This document shows, piece by piece, positions 43,626-54,720 of a DNA stretch of 64,000 nucleotides (its first letter is position 1; every line of letters begins with the position of its first letter). Source of the DNA: Microvelia longipes. Its lineage: Eukaryota > Arthropoda > Insecta > Hemiptera > Veliidae. A program made the translations under genes and the position numbers. The notes below the pieces were generated by a model. The model was not told the DNA's origin, searched no databases, and was given only the letters and a program-made list of their open reading frames with translations. The stretch spans positions 18,436,000 to 18,499,999 of the forward strand of contig JACMZG010000008.1 of NCBI GenBank assembly GCA_018340805.1, given 5' to 3'.

Positions 43626-45816
43626 AGCGGCCGACAGCGCTTACCTTATTTTGTATTTATTTTAGTGTCATATTTTAAGGCTTTTAGCCCTTAATATGAA
43701 AATATGAGTACAAGATCTATGGAGTATGTGCTGAGTAATTAACCGTATACGTTGCAGTTAGAGTAAAGCTCCTTCGGAGTTTATTTATTAAATTTATTTA
43801 TGCAAATGTATCTATTATTTTTAACCAACTAGTAATTTAAAACGTTGAACATGTTTGAAACATTTGACATAAAAAGACATATTGGACAAAAGTTATATTA
43901 ATAAATATCAAGAATCTTAAGTTGTTTAAATAATTTAAAAAAAAAATAAAAATAATTAATATATAAATCATCATAAAAAGTTTATAGGACTTGCCAGAAG
44001 TTTAATTAAAAACTTGGGCTGAAAGATTTATAGTTTAATTAACTAAAGAATGATTTTTTAACTTCGGAAGTAAATGAAAGAGACAATGAGAGAAATAATG
44101 GTTTTCCATTACTTATATAAAGGTTATTCTTTTCTTGCCAATTTATTGATTTATTTTCTGTTAACATATGGTACATCCAAACGAATGCAAAATTATTTAA
44201 AAGACCTTACAATTTACTAAAATTAGTTACTTTGAGTCTCAAAAAATATATTTTAAAATATACCATTTAAATGCAAGAAATACTTAACATGTATTACATT
44301 TTATCAGATATATTTGAAATCGTTATCAATAAAAATTGCCACGAAGTAGCGAAGACTTGCACAAGTAATTGTTTGTCACCAAAGATATAAGTAATTTGAG
44401 GTAGATCCTGGGTCAAATTTAACTAGAATCATAACTTTTAATCTAAAATACCAAAAGCCTCTGAAATTACCAGTAATAATTAATTAATTATTAATTAAAT
44501 TGGGTTATTAATTAAATCCAGTTAATAATGGGAATAACTAAAAGCCACCCAAGTGTTACTAAATGTTTCTCAACGCACCACAATGGTATAAAAGAGTTCA
44601 GGAACAGGGAGATATAACTGAACAAAATGACGTAATATTAGTGTTTCTACAATTTTATTGTAAATGTTTATAACATTTATCTCTTCTACACAAAGAATAT
44701 TTCACCCCTGTTAATGTCGACACATATTCCTTGCAGGAACTAGTACGGTAGAGAGTTATGTTTATAATATTGGTAATAATACGTATTTATTTTCTCTCAC
44801 TTCTCATTGAACGAAATATTCAATAAGAAAATATATTTAAAATGGTATTAAACATTGCTATCAAAAGTAGCAATTTTTAAAGTTTCATGGATCAACGTTT
44901 TCGATCAAATAGTTGATGTGTTGTTGATAGCAGGAATCTTGGCGCTCTAGAATGGTACTTAAACTAGCGGAATGATTTGCAAAATTCATAGTGACAACGA
45001 TATACTAAGTTCTTATCAATAATATTAAAGGTGAATTATGGCCGATATAATATAGATTAGTTTCTTGATTCTTTACAATATTCATTATTATAGGGTAATT
45101 AAGTAGAAAAGCTTTCAATTCTAAATATGAACTACAAGTGCGTCAAAGAACTAACCTTGCATAATAACTTAGCACCAAGATTGTTATTACACTAACAAAA
45201 AACTATAGCAGTTAACTAAATGTGAAAAGGATAAAAAAGTTAAGGTCCTTTATGCTAGATACTTTATACTTTATGAACCAAGCTCATGAAAAAGGATATA
45301 AGAGATATCACTTACAAATAACAGTTGAGGATCTCTCAGTGATCTCACAGAGAGATACTAGTCAAAAAGAATTAGCAAGCAGCTACTCTGGGGAGCCACT
45401 AAATAGCAAGTTACTCATGTCTTTGAGACTAACGAAAACAACAAACATACAAATTCACTTTGAGTTCTGCTGCTCTATTGATAAGCTTACATCATCCAAT
45501 TTTTATGTAGAAGAAAAAAAAAGAATAAAACAAGCATGAAAACTATAATTAAAAGTTGTCTATAAAATGTGAAGTCATGTGTTACCTTTATCATTAACGT
45601 TCTCCAGTTTTAATCAAAAACAGGTGGCACATAAAATAATTTAACAACAAATGGGTGTAATAGCAACACTTTGCGGTTATAAAATCAATTTTATGGATAA
45701 AGAACACTTCGAAAAATATAAGAAAACAACGAACTTTGTAAAGGATTTAAAAGAAGGATAAGCGGTGCGTGAAGAAACCGAACTTATAAACTAATCAAAC
45801 TGAAAACTGAGTTTAC
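43626..45816. other. AT-rich stretch, no confirmed gene
   Basis: Small hairpins AAGGCTTTTAGCCCTT (43677) and CTCCTTCGGAG (43770) follow the family C copy. The 105-codon plus frame at 45222-45539 has mixed composition (RDTSQKELASSYSG in its middle) but no domain I recognise, no clear splice or promoter context, and may be fortuitous. Confidence 0.4.
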
Positions 45817-45895
45817 CTGAAGAACCGTATGAGTATAGTTCCCTTTGTTGCCGCTCAGGTAATGGTGGCGCCACTGAACGTGTATCCCCACTCTG
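45817..45895 (-). CDS. Candidate internal exon with a PPLPER motif
   Basis: On the minus strand TTGTTTACAG precedes and GTAAACTCAG follows a 79-nt block near 52% GC, well above the flanks. Frame 0 reads QSGDTRSVAPPLPERQQREL and then YSYGSS with one base left. PPLPER fits the P-x-x-P-x-R pattern bound by SH3 domains, so a cytoplasmic or adaptor protein is conceivable. Phase 0 at the start fits the candidate exon at 50817-50927, and the single leftover base fits the one at 3513-3569. A second minus frame is also open, so the frame is not certain. Protein unknown. Confidence 0.4.
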
Positions 45896-46298
45896 CTGTA
45901 AACAAAACAATATCTTATATTAACTTCTAATAAAAGATATAGAAGAGAAAAAGAAATACAATGACTTCTAAAGAAAATATCCCAACAATAAATTAATAAT
46001 AGTCATTTTGAAACAAAGTTACAATTATAACAATGGCATATTCTAAAATACATAATGAACGTTAAGAAAGAAAAACTATGAAACATTTGATTTATAAAAT
46101 GGAAGTATTGACATATATAGGGTATGTACCTATATTTCTTCACAAAATACATTGATATGTATATTTTCTATACTTAAAACAATCATGGTTACTTAATTCT
46201 TTTAAATCAATCAATATATTGATATTTTTAATTTAATTATTATGAGTAATATAAGAAAAAATTAAAACAGAAGAAGATGTTTTTTTTTAAATAGAATT

Positions 46299-46301
<3 letters not shown>
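45896..46301. other. AT-rich stretch, no gene seen
   Basis: Presumed intron if the neighbouring exon candidate is real. Nothing else to report. Confidence 0.45.
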
Positions 46302-46370
<69 letters not shown>

Positions 46371-46412
46371 TTATATATATATATATATTATATATATATT
46401 ATATATATATAT
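46302..46412. repeat. (AT)n microsatellite with TTATA breaks
   Basis: About 111 bp of alternating AT. GTGTATATAAAGAGTC, a TATA-box-like word, lies 65 bp to the right, but no transcript start can be tied to it. Confidence 0.96.
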
Positions 46413-46924
46413 GTCATTAAAGTTAATAATTTGTATGCTTTCGTTAAGATCTAATTCAGAAAAAATAATTAAAAAGTGTATATAAAGAGTCTCCAGGAGA
46501 GTTATTCTCACTTAAGCATGCCAGAGTGCGCTGAACCCGCACATTTATCGTGCTTTTGTTTTTTATTTTTACAAAAACTCTCACGATTAATTTAAAATGT
46601 GTAACAAAGGTTAGATGTGGTTTTTTGATGTTTTATTACACCCGTATGCCTTTCAGAACAGGTAATAAAATGACGTATAAACCGTTCTTTTGAACTTAAA
46701 GTTTTTTAAAAAGTTAATTTGATGTTCATTGTTGAGATTATTTTTATTTGTTTCGCTTTAAAATATATAACATGGTAACTACGTTTATAAAATCTCTAAC
46801 CCTATACCGTTGTATTTTTTAATAGACAGTATCGTTTTAGATTTTAAGTTTTAACACTACTCTGTTGGGAAAGCTAATTAATTAATTAAGCATAATCTTT
46901 ATTTATCATATAATAAAGACTATC

Positions 46925-47060
46925 GGTCTTTGAAGGCGCAACCACAATGCCACATTAAAAAGTAATTAATAGAACACCCAAGTCCCTCCACATAAAATAT
47001 TTATTGACAGAGCCAGCTTTCAACCTTATAGTCATCATCAGTGCCGTCGATCTATAAAGG
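46925..47060 (-). repeat. Family G: retroelement-like 3' end
   Basis: On the minus strand a short frame reads DGTDDDYKVESWLCQ and stops, followed by AATAAATATTTTATGTGG and a GC-richer end (GCATTGTGGTTGCGCC). The pattern of a conserved C-terminus before an untranslated tail suggests the 3' end of a retroelement; Penelope-like elements often end in a similar way, but this is from memory and unverified. A decayed copy lies at 23195-23275. Confidence 0.5.
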
Positions 47061-48663
47061 TAGTAAGGAGTCACTTAATAGCTATGAAAAATCCGACTCT
47101 AACCTGTTTGGGTTAGGGAGATAGAAATCTCTCGTTTATCGCGTGACTTAAAATAATTTATTAAACGAACTAAGTAATTACTAATGAGGTTATTAATAAC
47201 ATTAATCAATTTTAGTGACTCTTTAAATCAAAAATATTAAAAATTAAGCATAAACAAAAAAAATTAGTTGATAGTTCACATAGCAAAAACCTTACTTAAT
47301 ATTTAGGAAAAAATATTTTCTAAACATGATAATAAATAATATCGTTTAACTATATTGAAATGTTATTACCCTATACTACAAATAGGGACTGAGCAAATTA
47401 GGATATCCGTAAAAAAGTACGAGAGCACTCTAGAGTATACTCTTCTTTACATCTAATGATGTATACAAATAAAATATTTTGAAGCAAAAGCTTATGTTAT
47501 TCTGTTAAAAATATGGAAAAAAGTCGTTCATTTCAAAACTTTTAAGACACTTCGATGGACCCAATAAGTGATTAACTTAATCTCTCTCAAGGAATAACAA
47601 AAATGTCAAGGTTTCTAGTCATTCCCTGTCACACAAGAAAAGAAATAGGAACGATAGACTGAGCTTATTTTCAATAAAGTAAAAATATATAAATGTAATG
47701 GAACAAAATAACCATATTTGGATAATATAATAAAATAATTTTATAAATTTTTATATCAAGAATTTTTTAAAGAATATATATTTTACTATTTGGGGGCTAT
47801 TTCGTTCACCGCATCGCGGAATAAAAGAGAGTTTTACATTCAATTTTTTCTGCTGGGGAGTTTTTTGGTTGCTACGGGGGAATACTACCCCGGACCTCCC
47901 CCTCTTGAAATAAACCCTGAACTTAGTCAATTTTCAAGTTTACAGGAAAATATACACTTACTTAATTTTAACCCGATCTGATAATCTCTTTAGGATTAAT
48001 ATTTTTGTTGAGTCATTATTCTGGGTTAGTGATGTCATTTATATTTCATAACCAAAAAGGTACATTTGTCTAAAAACAAAATTTTCGTACATCCGCATAT
48101 TCATTTAAAAATTACTTCTCCCCTCCATGCCCAATTTTCCTTTAGTAATTACCTAAAAGAATAATAAAAATAAAAGCGTAATGAATAATATCAAATACTC
48201 ACCCGGCCCTGAACTAACTAATTTACATTAATTCTTAACCATTTAAATATTTTGCACAGGAAAAATTTAAAATTTTATCTAAATCCTTTTAAAACTCAGA
48301 CGGAGCTAAAACCATAAAAATTCCTTTTTACTGCTCCATATAAAATTAAAAGTTGCCGTAAAATAAAAGCACTCATAAAAATATTTGAGGCCTTCATTTC
48401 TCAGAAATCATATTAATGTTAATAGGGGATTTTTTTTAAAAAAAAGATATAATTAGAGCGTTCAAAAAAGAACTTGTTCTTCGAAACCTAAATTTGATAT
48501 TCAGTTTTAAAGACATAAGAAGTAATTAAACTTTTAAAGTTTAACATGCTATTCGACTAAAACCAGTTATTTGTAATAAGTATAAATCCCATTATGAAAT
48601 ATACATGGTAATGGATAAAATTAAGTGGGATATTAAGGCTACGTTCGCGACTGAACCATTTAG
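47061..48663. other. Mostly AT-rich; fragment of family A
   Basis: At 47.10-47.13 kb CTCTAACC/GGTTAGGGAG forms a hairpin. A plus frame at 47790-47981 crosses a GC-richer patch with GGGGG and CCCCG blocks (47.87-47.90 kb) but has no known motif. Near 48.00 kb TTGTTGAGTCATTATTCTGG is a family A fragment. Confidence 0.45.
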
Positions 48664-48774
48664 ATGGATCTTATCAAAAAGCTGTTTTCCAACATGTTAA
48701 TCCCGGCCAGTAGGCGGAGTTTGTCGGTGGACGTGTCACCATTTCGAGGAGGCTTTGCTGATCAAAGTGACTGA
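48664..48774 (+). CDS. Candidate small ORF or terminal exon
   Basis: After CTGAACCATTTAG (possible acceptor) ATG opens 36 codons: MDLIKKLFSNMLIPASRRSL, then SVDVSPFRGGFADQSD and TGA. Local GC is about half, unlike the flanks. Serine- and arginine-rich SRRSLSVDVS could be a phosphorylation site if translated. The opposite strand is also open in part, with a good T-rich acceptor. No family is recognised, and it may be a last exon or a small element remnant. Confidence 0.3.
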   Translation: MDLIKKLFSNMLIPASRRSLSVDVSPFRGGFADQSD

Positions 48775-49497
48775 AAAAAATATGAGAGATATTAGTAGAG
48801 GGGCCCTATTGGTTGAATTTTGAAACATCGAAAAAAGTAACCTGACCACATTCGATTATCATTTTCATCAAATAAACAGAACAAAAAAAAACAGTAAATT
48901 ATATAGTAGACTTTTTAAAATACAAATAAACACAACAATCTGCGGGAACCGAAAACAATTGATTAATATAAACCTTAACTCCCTCTTGGAGGAGGTTTCA
49001 ATGAGGTTACACAGAGCCCTGAGAGCCCACTAAAATGTTTCAGTCTCTCAATGTATAAAATAGGCTATGCCCCTCTAGTATACTATCTCTATGAAAAAAA
49101 TATGAGTTACTTGACTGAGTTTTACAAACATTTATGTCAGGTTTACCATTCTTTGGTTGTTTTTATTTTTGGCCTCTATTTTCGCCAACTTGAAGAAAAT
49201 GTATTTATTTTAACATCACGTTGTTTAAGTTACTTTCAGTCTTGACTTCAAGTAGAATAATCAGTTGAAATTACAAAATCAATAAAAATTCTTTGTCAAA
49301 ACGTCAAATTATTGTCAAACAGTCCGAAAAGACTGTTAGTGTAGACTTGACTGCTTCGTATTGTTTTCCCATAAGGTCATAAGTAAGCCTTAGTTTCCTT
49401 AAAGTTGTATAATGCCATATATAAAAAAAGCCTGGAGTTGTAGACTTGTTGCTCTAGTAGGATTAAAAATGTATTTTAAAAGTATATCGAAATGTAA
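48775..49497. other. AT-rich stretch, no confirmed gene
   Basis: The frame at 49051-49245 is hydrophobic and Tyr/Phe-rich, which is common for chance ORFs in AT-rich DNA. Confidence 0.4.
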
Positions 49498-49725
49498 ACA
49501 AAAGTCAAGTCTGTTGATCACGCTGTAGTTCAAAGGATGTACCGGCAACCAGTAGGTAACCTATTCACTGATCTAAAGAATATATCAAAAAGAGTTCGTC
49601 AACTTAACTCTGGTGGTGGCGGTGATGAATGGACCTATGAAACAGAACAATACAGGTCGATCGGTTCTCTCTTCTCGCAAATACATCATAGTTTTAATAC
49701 GTTGAATAGCCAAAAAATCCGGTAA
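49498..49725 (+). CDS. Candidate coding segment, function unknown
   Basis: A 75-codon frame from the stop at 49495 to TAA at 49723-49725. From the ATG at 49537 it has 62 residues: MYRQPVGNLFTDLKNISKRV, a RQLNSGGGG linker, DEWTYETEQYRSIGSLF and SQIHHSFNTLNSQKIR. Amino-acid use is balanced, unlike most frames here, with a plausible helix-linker-helix pattern. CCG/GTAAAA near the end could be a weak donor. It may be an exon, a retrocopy fragment or part of an unknown element. I do not recognise the family. Confidence 0.35.
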   Translation, partial: TKVKSVDHAVVQRMYRQPVGNLFTDLKNISKRVRQLNSGGGGDEWTYETEQYRSIGSLFSQIHHSFNTLNSQKIR

Positions 49726-49784
49726 AAAAATCTCGAAACATTTCCTCACACATTGGATTAGCTATACTCGTCCTGAATATTTCG

Positions 49785-49945
49785 ATTTCGAACTCTCTTC
49801 GCTCGTCCTCAGAATACACAAATCCCAAATTTATACAGCAACACCTCTTCAGACTCGCGTCGCTCGTCCTCAGATAGTAAATACATCCGTTTTATTCCGA
49901 GCGGTAACCCATGCAAGCACTGAGCTCGCTCGGTGTTGCATGACT
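49785..49945. repeat. TTCGCTCGTCCTCAG cluster with a hairpin
   Basis: CTCTTCGCTCGTCCTCAGAA and CGCGTCGCTCGTCCTCAGAT lie about 68 bp apart. They are followed by the hairpin CATGCAAGCACTGAGC, TC, GCTCGGTGTTGCATG (49910-49942). The TCGCTCG core matches the HE hairpin tip. It immediately precedes a family A copy. Confidence 0.6.
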
Positions 49946-49984
49946 TCTATACAATTGAACAAAAGCCTTATATACTTGCCATAT

Positions 49985-50325
49985 TGAAACGAAACTTAGT
50001 ATACTTATTAATTACCTAATGAAATACGCTGTACCAATGTAACACATTTAAAAAAACGTATACAAGTTGTAAGAAAAAGAAATGAACTAATGCTGATAAT
50101 GAAATGACATTGGCAAATATGTTAGTCTTATTTATGACTACATGCGTGCCAAATCTATAATCGATCAAAACATTTTTGAAATAGACACATACACACCCAA
50201 ACAGACAGAAAACTTTGTGAAAACCGCTCAGAAGGTCTTTAAACACCTGGAACAACTAATTCAGGTAAAATCCCCGTTTCAGATTAATTTGCGAACACAA
50301 TAAGGAAAAGTAAAAAGGGTTGAAA
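49985..50325 (+). repeat. Family A copy with internal deletion
   Basis: GAAACGAAACTTAGTATACT, GAACTAATGCTGATAATGA, GACTACATGCGTGCCAAAT, then a jump to GACACATACACACCCAAACA, AGAAGGTCTTTAAACACC and TTGCGAACACAATAAGG. The middle block with TGACGTCA and TAGCACAAC is missing. Confidence 0.8.
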
Positions 50326-50816
50326 GAATCAGATAAAGTTTACTCGAAGTGATTACACGAGCATATCTACTCGCGGGGCATTATAAAACACGGTTATGTT
50401 TGGATCGAGTACAAAATAACTTTGAGAATCCTTTTCAGGGATCAAGTTGACCTGTTGATTCAACTTGTTTTTATATTTGTAGTATTTTATGAGTTTTACT
50501 CGTGAAAAAGATTTGCATAGTAAGTATAACAGAAGTATCATCTTTATAATACTTCTTCATTAAATTCTTTTATAAGTAGCTTAAATCAGGTTGTTACTAA
50601 CCAATAATAAAATATTTGCCGTTACTTCTTAAGTATTTTAACAATAAATCATACGAATTCTCCCAGCAAAAATTTAAGGAGAGATTTTATTGGATTCTGG
50701 TGTGTTTCAAATCCATATTCAGTTGCTAGGTAAGTATTAAATCTCGGTGACTACCATCAAAGAAATGATACTAGCTTATATCCTCGTTGATATTTGTATT
50801 TTATAAAAGTACTTAC

Positions 50817-50927
50817 ATTGTAGAGATTCTGTTGCTGGTAGAGAGACTGCGGAGGCTGGTGAGAATTGTTTAGACATATATCGCTCCCTTGTTGTTGTAT
50901 CTCTAGATTTACCATCTTGGATTTCTT
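50817..50927 (-). CDS. Candidate exon with a Gln-rich peptide and consensus donor
   Basis: On the minus strand the segment ends exactly at GTAAGTACTT, a consensus 5' splice site. It can start after GGTAAG, which follows a T-rich tract. Frame 0 gives KKSKMVNLEIQQQGSDICLN, then NSHQPPQSLYQQQNLYN: 37 codons, phase 0 at both ends. The basic start and Gln/Pro-rich end resemble cytoplasmic tails or disordered regions. A second frame is open too. The next exon candidate downstream is 45817-45895, in compatible phase. No family is recognised. Confidence 0.4.
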
Positions 50928-52040
50928 CTTACCATCATGAAACAAAATAAATATTAAATTAGATGTATAGAGTAATATTAGCGATTAAAGCAAATGCCTT
51001 ACGATTTTATTTTTCATGGCCAAAAAAAATATAATTTCGGCGTCTAATAAGCTTAAAAATTATGGATTCAGTTTAAGCAAGAAGTATTAAAAATGCAACA
51101 AAAATTGTCAACGCAATGCGAGGAAGCACAATCAGTGAAAACTGATTACTTCTCAAAATGGCTAAAAATTTAAAATAGAAGTCGAGTTTCTCACTGGCAT
51201 TGTTGATCAAAATACCATATCAAATAAGCTGTTGCAAAATTATATAAATAAACCAATTTTGTGTGGTCTTAATTAAATATTTGTCAGAAGAGGAAGAAAT
51301 AAGGAAATATAAAGAAAAGAAACGTTTTCAGGCACACACACAACGATTCTCCACTCTTGGATCGGGACCCGAAATTGGGTCGCTGACAATAATCGCTAAG
51401 TCGGGAGAATATGATATGCAAAAGAATATTTGGTAAAGAATGTCGGAAGGTATACGATAGAGTCAGGCAGAAGGTGGGGGTGAAGTCAGTGCTGGCAACT
51501 AGCAGCATCTCTGAAACTAACTCTCCTTACCCTAACATTCTTTCCCCATTTCTAACTTAGTCTTATAAAATTATTTTGTTTTTTATTAACATTTTATTGA
51601 CACAAGTATCTACTTGAAATTTATCATTACTATAGAAAGTAAATATTTGGATTTCCTTTGTACTAAAAGTAAAGACAACATAAAAAAAGAAAATAAGACA
51701 ACAGTGGCGCATTCTTGTAGCTGGAATAGTGAAACTACTAAATTAGACACTAGCGCTCCTAGTAACTGGCTTCGGAACTTACATTTTCTTGTCCGAAATA
51801 ATAAATCCCAGGACCATTTTTCTTTATCGATATATTCATTGGATAAAAGTATACTATTATTAAATACTATTTTAAAAAATACGTACTTTTGAAGAATATC
51901 TTAACAAAATGCTGAGCCCACAAAAAGTGACCATACATAAAGTATGAGAAGTGGGTCACTGACAGGTGCTATCAAATTCTTTGGGTTACAAATCCAAAGG
52001 GTGGAGAAACGCTGATCATGAAAATAAAGCTAGTTTTAGC
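50928..52040. other. No confirmed gene
   Basis: A minus frame at 51284-51508 is GC-richer (GACCCAATTTCGGGTCCCGA near 51.36 kb, a palindrome-like word) and preceded by a TTTCAG acceptor-like site, but lacks a recognisable motif. The plus frame at 51614-51892 shows nothing known. Confidence 0.4.
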
Positions 52041-52131
52041 CAAAGAATCGATACTTGCTGTTGGATATGAATGAAAACCCGTTTGAGGGATTTTCATATC
52101 AAACAGCGAGTATCGACGGTAACTGATTCTT
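52041..52131. ncRNA. Pre-miRNA-like imperfect hairpin
   Basis: ATCGATACTTGCTGTTGGAT (from 52048) and ATGAATGAAAACCC pair with GGGATTTTCATATCAAACAG and CGAGTATCGAC across a short GTTTGA loop. About 28 of 31 positions pair, with a 3-nt bulge and G-T pairs, and GAATC/GATTC continues the stem outside. Length, loop and bulges fit an animal microRNA precursor, but a small foldback element would look the same. Orientation is unknown. Confidence 0.4.
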
Positions 52132-52329
52132 CATTTGCTTCTTCGACTTGCGGTGAATATAACCTCTAGTTTTAGCCCATTTGTTATACAGCAAACACAG
52201 GCAAATTACAGAAAAATCTCAACAAAATCAGTTTCTAATAAAGATAAACTCTAAACTGTCTTTTTGAATGACACGCAAAGTATATCAAAGTATATTCTTA
52301 CCTCTAAGTTAAGCTACATTTCTATTATA

Positions 52330-52745
52330 AGATACATTATTCTTCATCTAACTAATTCTGTGAACTTTTAATTTCTCATCACTTTTATTCTACCATTAAA
52401 TGCACTCAAACACCACCCAATCATTTACTGACTGCCATCTACATCCACCTGTACTAATTCAACATGCCTTTCCTTAACTTTTTCAACATACCGTAATCAC
52501 ATATTCTCTCTTTCTTAACTATGTAAAAATAATATAACTTTTTAACATTAAACATAACTAAACGTAAAATCTAACTAACTCATAATAACATCACATCTAC
52601 AAACACCACTCATTCATTCTCTCTTCTTATTTATTTCATTCATATTACTACTCTACACAGATCAACATCTCTCTTCACAGCCTTCTTAACAAAAACCTTC
52701 TCAATAATTTTCATCTTAACCTCTAGTTCTGATTTCACCTGAGTA
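52330..52745. other. G-poor, C-rich strand-asymmetric stretch
   Basis: By hand count the 360 bases from 52381 to 52740 contain about 12 G and about 98 C, an eight-fold skew. Neighbouring DNA has near parity. There is no ORF and no simple tandem period; words such as CATTCATTCTCTCTTC and ACATCTACAAACACCACTC recur loosely. Confidence 0.85.
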
Positions 52746-54204
52746 CAAACCATCCTTTGGCTCCTTTAGGTGAAAATGTATTTTTCAAAATCTCTTTCAA
52801 GTTACCAATAAGCTTACACCTTTGTTTCTCTATTGTGCCTAAAAAATAACTTATTTATGTACAAAGAAATAACAATAATAATAACAATGTTAATGTATGG
52901 TAATTTATTTTAATATTTTCGTTTTGTATTTTGTTTAATGTAACTTGAGTTAAAATGTGACTTATTAATGTATCGTATCGAAAAATATACAATTTTTAAA
53001 TCTAAAATCTATCTAAAGAAATAGGAATAAAAATCATGAAAAATGCGGGTTTTTCGTATGGATAAAATGATTGAATTTTGACGCGAGGAGTAAATAGAAA
53101 CAATAGCGGCTTGTACTGGACTATGGATAACATGGGGCGGGGACTTATAATTTTCTTATCATGTTAAATTGTATCACTTAAATTTTAGGAAATACGCTAA
53201 CTTAGAAACCCGTAGGTTTTATTATCTCTGCTTAGAAGCATTTTTCCTTTATAAAAATTCTCCAAAACTTGGTGTCACATGTTTGAATGCTTAGCGTTAC
53301 TTAATATTTCATGTATTCAATCCTTAGACAACAAGTTTTTGAAGTTCACAACATTCTATTATAAATGTACATACATATTTTGTTACAGACTTTAGTAAAA
53401 GATAATCTTAGCTAGTAAAATGTAAAACAAAAATAAAAAATAAAAATAAGCATTTCTCTAATTTGCCTGACTTAAAAATCATACATTTGTACGTATATTG
53501 TATACTTTTTAAGGCATTAGCCATGAAATAAGAGAATTGTGTTTAAATATAAAGTTAACTACAAATACAAAGTTTTAATACTAAATATTTACAGATACAG
53601 CCAAGTATTTGTACATGACTTGGTTAAGCACATGTTTATGGTTATTCACCAATTAACATTAAATATACACTTAATAAAAACAGTAAGTGTGCATCTTTAT
53701 ACCTTATATCTGTTCCACAAAAATATAAATGTAAATTAGTAACGAGTGTAGAAAAAGAAGACATAACTTGTACTTTAACATCAAATATGGAAATAACTGG
53801 TTTTCGCTAATGATTCAAACTTGCAAAAAGGTTTATTTATGAAGCTGTCTTTGACCTCTGTTAAGTACATTATGCAGCTTTTAACAGAGTATTACTGTAA
53901 ACAAAGATAACAACAGAGGTAGTAAAGACAAATTACAACTTTAAAAATATCTTTATTCCAATGAAAACACTGTTATAACTAAATTATATTGTTTAATTAA
54001 GATGTTGGGTACTTTGCATGGTCCATTGGATAAGAGAACGGTTTGGACTCAATAAGATTTTATGATCTTGAATAATTATATTAAAATCCTTTTTATTTTT
54101 AAAAGAATAATTAGGTCAATATTATTAATGCAGCGTGAAAAATCAACTTTCATAGTAATGAATATAATAGTAATTATTTTTTTAAATAAGCAAACATATA
54201 AAAT
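52746..54204. other. AT-rich stretch, no gene seen
   Basis: No coding, RNA or repeat signal that I can support; the plus frame at 53539-53739 is Lys/Tyr/Asn-rich and probably fortuitous. Confidence 0.5.
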
Positions 54205-54420
54205 AAAAACTCTGGCGCAGGGATCCGCAAGAATGTCTGATTTCTTGCTTAAAAGTCCATTTCTAGCTTGTCATAAGTTTTTCGGTTATTTTACCAAGGT
54301 TTCTTCGGTTTATTGGTTGCTTAAAGTAGTCGTATCGATTTCGCATCGGTTTCAAACGATCCAGAATCTAAAAAACAGTTAATCACGTCACAAAAACATG
54401 GTTTTAAAAACAGTTTTTTA
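54205..54420. repeat. Rearranged fragment of foldback repeat FB
   Basis: The left part (CTGGCGCAGGGATCCGCAAG, 54.21 kb) is in plus orientation relative to FB2. The right part is inverted: GTCGTATCGATTTCGCATCG, TTTCAAACGAT, AATCACGTCACAAAAACATG match the complement of the FB 149-bp unit and FB left end. The two are joined in a head-to-head arrangement not seen in FB2. The plus frame 54062-54382 crosses the junction and is not a gene. Confidence 0.6.
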
Positions 54421-54544
54421 ATCCATGAATTATATAAATATATTTCGTAGATTTTGATTAGCCTAATTTGCAAAAGATTTAGATTTAATTTCATCTAGTA
54501 TGGTTATAGTAACATAACCATAATAGATACTGTGTTTAAAAAAA

Positions 54545-54720
54545 TACATATGTAGAGTATTCTATAAAATAGTACATACATAGGTATATAGAGTATAAAA
54601 ATATACATGCATAAGTATATAGTAGAGTATCATAAAATAGTACATACATAGAGTATTCTATAAAATAGTACATGCATAGAGTATTCTATAAAATATACAT
54701 AGAGTATTCTAGTAACGGAT
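54545..54720 (+). repeat. Degenerate 30-bp tandem repeat
   Basis: TAGAGTATTCTATAAAATAG plus TACATACA or TACATGCA recurs about five times with deletions, then runs into TATAATATAATATATAATAT. ATAACATC/GATGTTAT near 54.76 kb forms a small hairpin. Confidence 0.85.

Noticed and set aside
46490..46560. Pol II promoter (TATATAAAG then a TCACTT initiator-like word)
   Set aside because: TATA words are expected by chance in this composition, and no exon can be tied to it.
50667..50729. Plus-strand exon (TTCTCCCAG acceptor, GTAAGTAT donor)
   Set aside because: One open 63-nt frame exists, but it is short, its other frame stops at the border, and it lies 87 bp from a stronger candidate on the other strand. 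It is kept only as a note.
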